Of a stretch of DNA of 8,861 bases, positions 8,284-8,861 are shown piece after piece (position 1 is the first letter of the stretch; every line of letters begins with the position of its first letter). The DNA comes from Candidatus Hydrogenedentes bacterium CG07_land_8_20_14_0_80_42_17. Its GTDB lineage: Bacteria > UBA8481. Where the stretch lies: the NCBI GenBank assembly GCA_002780065.1, contig PEWQ01000113.1, positions 1 through 8,861 of the forward strand. The letters run 5' to 3'. Below the pieces are notes generated by a model. The model was not told the DNA's origin. It made no database searches and saw only the letters and a program-made list of their open reading frames with translations. Both the position numbers and the translations under genes were made by a program.

Positions 8284-8301
8284 AGAAGGCATAGAAGGCA
8301 T
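8284..8301 (+). repeat. Two perfect tandem copies of a 9-bp unit
   Basis: AGAAGGCAT occurs twice back to back at 8284-8292 and 8293-8301, just after the propeller gene. It is preceded by a related but degenerate AAGGCTTAC. No gene covers it; it is probably a small slippage repeat. The flanking gap 8273-8399 is otherwise AT-rich with A and T runs, and no convincing terminator stem was found. Confidence 0.7.
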
Positions 8302-8399
8302 TTCTGAGCTGAAGTAGATATTTGGCTGTGGAAAACATTTTTTTATTAAAAAAAAATCTTGCATTTAGTGTTTCTTAAAAGTAACTTCAAAGATGAAAG

Positions 8400-8447
8400 T
8401 TGGTTTGGAATTCAAAGAAGAATTTTTTGAATGAAGTTTCAAACCAA
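8400..8447. repeat. Nested inverted repeat upstream of hicB-like gene
   Basis: Outer arms TTGGTTTG (8400-8407) and CAAACCAA (8440-8447) are perfectly complementary. Inside them ATTCAAA (8410-8416) pairs perfectly with TTTGAAT (8426-8432) around a 9-base loop. In an alternative fold the outer stem extends to 13 pairs (8400-8412 with 8435-8447, two of them G-U). A second small hairpin, AGACT-GA-AGTCT, follows at 8449-8460. It could be a structured 5' leader of the downstream gene, a small RNA or the remnant of a miniature element. It lacks a U-tract directly after the stem, so it is not a typical terminator. Confidence 0.6.
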
Positions 8448-8485
8448 AAGACTGAAGTCTGGACATATAAAAAAGTTTTTTTGAC

Positions 8486-8490
8486 AGGAG
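8486..8490 (+). promoter_or_regulatory. Shine-Dalgarno site for hicB-like gene
   Basis: AGGAG lies ten bases before the ATG at 8501 and fixes this start over the internal ATG at 8519. It is the clearest ribosome binding site in the window and shows that the host uses Shine-Dalgarno initiation. Confidence 0.75.
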
Positions 8491-8500
8491 TCGCGAACTT

Positions 8501-8701
8501 ATGAATATAAAAGTTGTTATGGAAAAATCAGAAGACGGAAAATTTTTCATCTATGTACCTTCTTTGCCGGGAGTTATAGCGGAAGGCAGAAACCAAGATG
8601 AAGCATTGAAAGAGATTAGAGAAGCGATTTCATCTTCGCTTGAACCTTATGAAGAAGATATGCCTCAAAATAAAGAGAATCTGCAAGTAATCGAAATTTA
8701 A
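8501..8701 (+). CDS. Short HicB-like (UPF0150) antitoxin-family protein, apparently without HicA
   Basis: This 66-residue protein has the HicB-like core: an N-terminal strand MNIKVVMEKSEDG, the signature FFIYVPSLPGVIAEGR (15-30) with the VPxLPG turn, then an amphipathic helix DEALKEIREAISSSLEPY (33-50) and an acidic tail ending LQVIEI. In complete HicAB modules a HicB protein of this type neutralises the HicA mRNA-cleaving toxin by binding it directly. The protein lacks the C-terminal ribbon-helix-helix or HTH domain of longer HicB proteins, so self-repression of its promoter is less likely. No hicA-like reading frame lies in the 228 bases upstream or the 160 bases downstream, so it appears solitary within this window. 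A well-placed AGGAG precedes the start. The family call is firm; function as an antitoxin is uncertain without a partner. Confidence 0.85.
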   Translation: MNIKVVMEKSEDGKFFIYVPSLPGVIAEGRNQDEALKEIREAISSSLEPYEEDMPQNKENLQVIEI

Positions 8702-8789
8702 ATTTACTAAAGTCTACTAAAAAACTTCAGTTTTAATAATTGCTATCATCAATCTTTTCGAACGGGCTAACCAAAAAGTGTTTACATCT

Positions 8790-8840
8790 GTCATTGCGAG
8801 GAGCGGACTCGCAGAGTCATTGCGACGAAGAACGTGTGAA
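8790..8840. repeat. Dispersed REP-like repeat, 'GTCATTGCGA' type
   Basis: GTCATTGCGA occurs twice, at 8790-8799 and 8816-8825, flanking the perfect hairpin GACTC-GCA-GAGTC (8806-8818). The start, GTCATTGCGAGGAGCG, matches a repeat I recognise as scattered between genes in many Gram-negative genomes, where it usually continues toward GCGACGAAGCAATCTC. Here it diverges after GCGACGAAG, so this is probably a degenerate or partial copy. It is non-coding; the rest of 8702-8861 holds only a weak AAAAC-TTCA-GTTTT hairpin (8721-8734) and no gene. Confidence 0.6.
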
Positions 8841-8861
8841 ATAATTGAAAAATGAAAATTG

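Noticed and set aside
8481-8511. TTGACA (8481-8486) and TATAAA (8506-8511) as a promoter
   Set aside because: The spacer is 19 bases, the -35 overlaps the Shine-Dalgarno site, and the -10 is inside the coding region. It would only fit a leaderless start at ATG 8519, which the AGGAG argues against.
8365-8550. 61-codon minus-strand frame across the hicB leader
   Set aside because: It is antisense to the hicB start and the inverted repeat, and shows no recognisable domain or ribosome binding site.
8852-8861. Start of a further gene at ATG 8852
   Set aside because: Only three codons are visible and there is no ribosome binding site, so it cannot be supported.

Overview
The window looks like ordinary chromosomal DNA from a Gram-negative bacterium. 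Base composition is moderately AT-rich (judged by eye, roughly low-to-mid 40s % GC). Two proteins carry lipoprotein signal peptides, and some genes have clear Shine-Dalgarno sequences. The lipobox style, the Asp-box propeller lipoprotein and a dispersed 'GTCATTGCGAGGAGCG' repeat would fit the Bacteroidota/Ignavibacteria (FCB) neighbourhood or another environmental Gram-negative lineage. That placement is inference and is not settled by the sequence.

Layout. Bases 2-838 (+) hold the 3' part of an NAD-dependent sugar-nucleotide epimerase/dehydratase, open at the left edge. One base after its stop begins a full-length cobalamin-dependent methionine synthase, metH (840-4553, +). metH meets, tail to tail with only 3 bases between stop codons, a three-gene zinc-type ABC transporter operon on the minus strand. 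Reading in its own direction this is znuA (solute-binding lipoprotein, 7095-6181), znuC (ATPase, 6184-5387) and znuB (permease, 5390-4557), each pair joined by a 4-base ATGA overlap. An intergenic stretch of about 90 bases with two small dyads separates znuA from a divergent gene (7187-8272, +) for a lipoprotein built of Asp-box (BNR/sortilin/Ycf48-like) beta-propeller repeats. A 228-base AT-rich gap with a long nested inverted repeat follows, then a short solitary HicB-like antitoxin gene (8501-8701, +). The window ends in non-coding DNA with a dispersed-repeat-like sequence.

How the genes relate. ZnuA should capture Zn(II) (His/His/His/Asp ligand set) and pass it to ZnuB, with ZnuC supplying ATP hydrolysis. 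MetH is itself a Zn and cobalamin enzyme, so the metH/znu adjacency is suggestive but may be accidental. Nothing ties the epimerase or the HicB-like protein to that theme. The propeller lipoprotein could share regulatory DNA with znuA.

No clearly new multi-gene system is visible. The points most worth a second look are an 18-bp in-frame tandem expansion inside metH, the Lys-to-His change at the epimerase's YxxxK site, a hydrophobic insertion in the propeller lipoprotein, and the structured leader upstream of an apparently orphan hicB. No tRNA, rRNA, CRISPR array or transposase gene was found.
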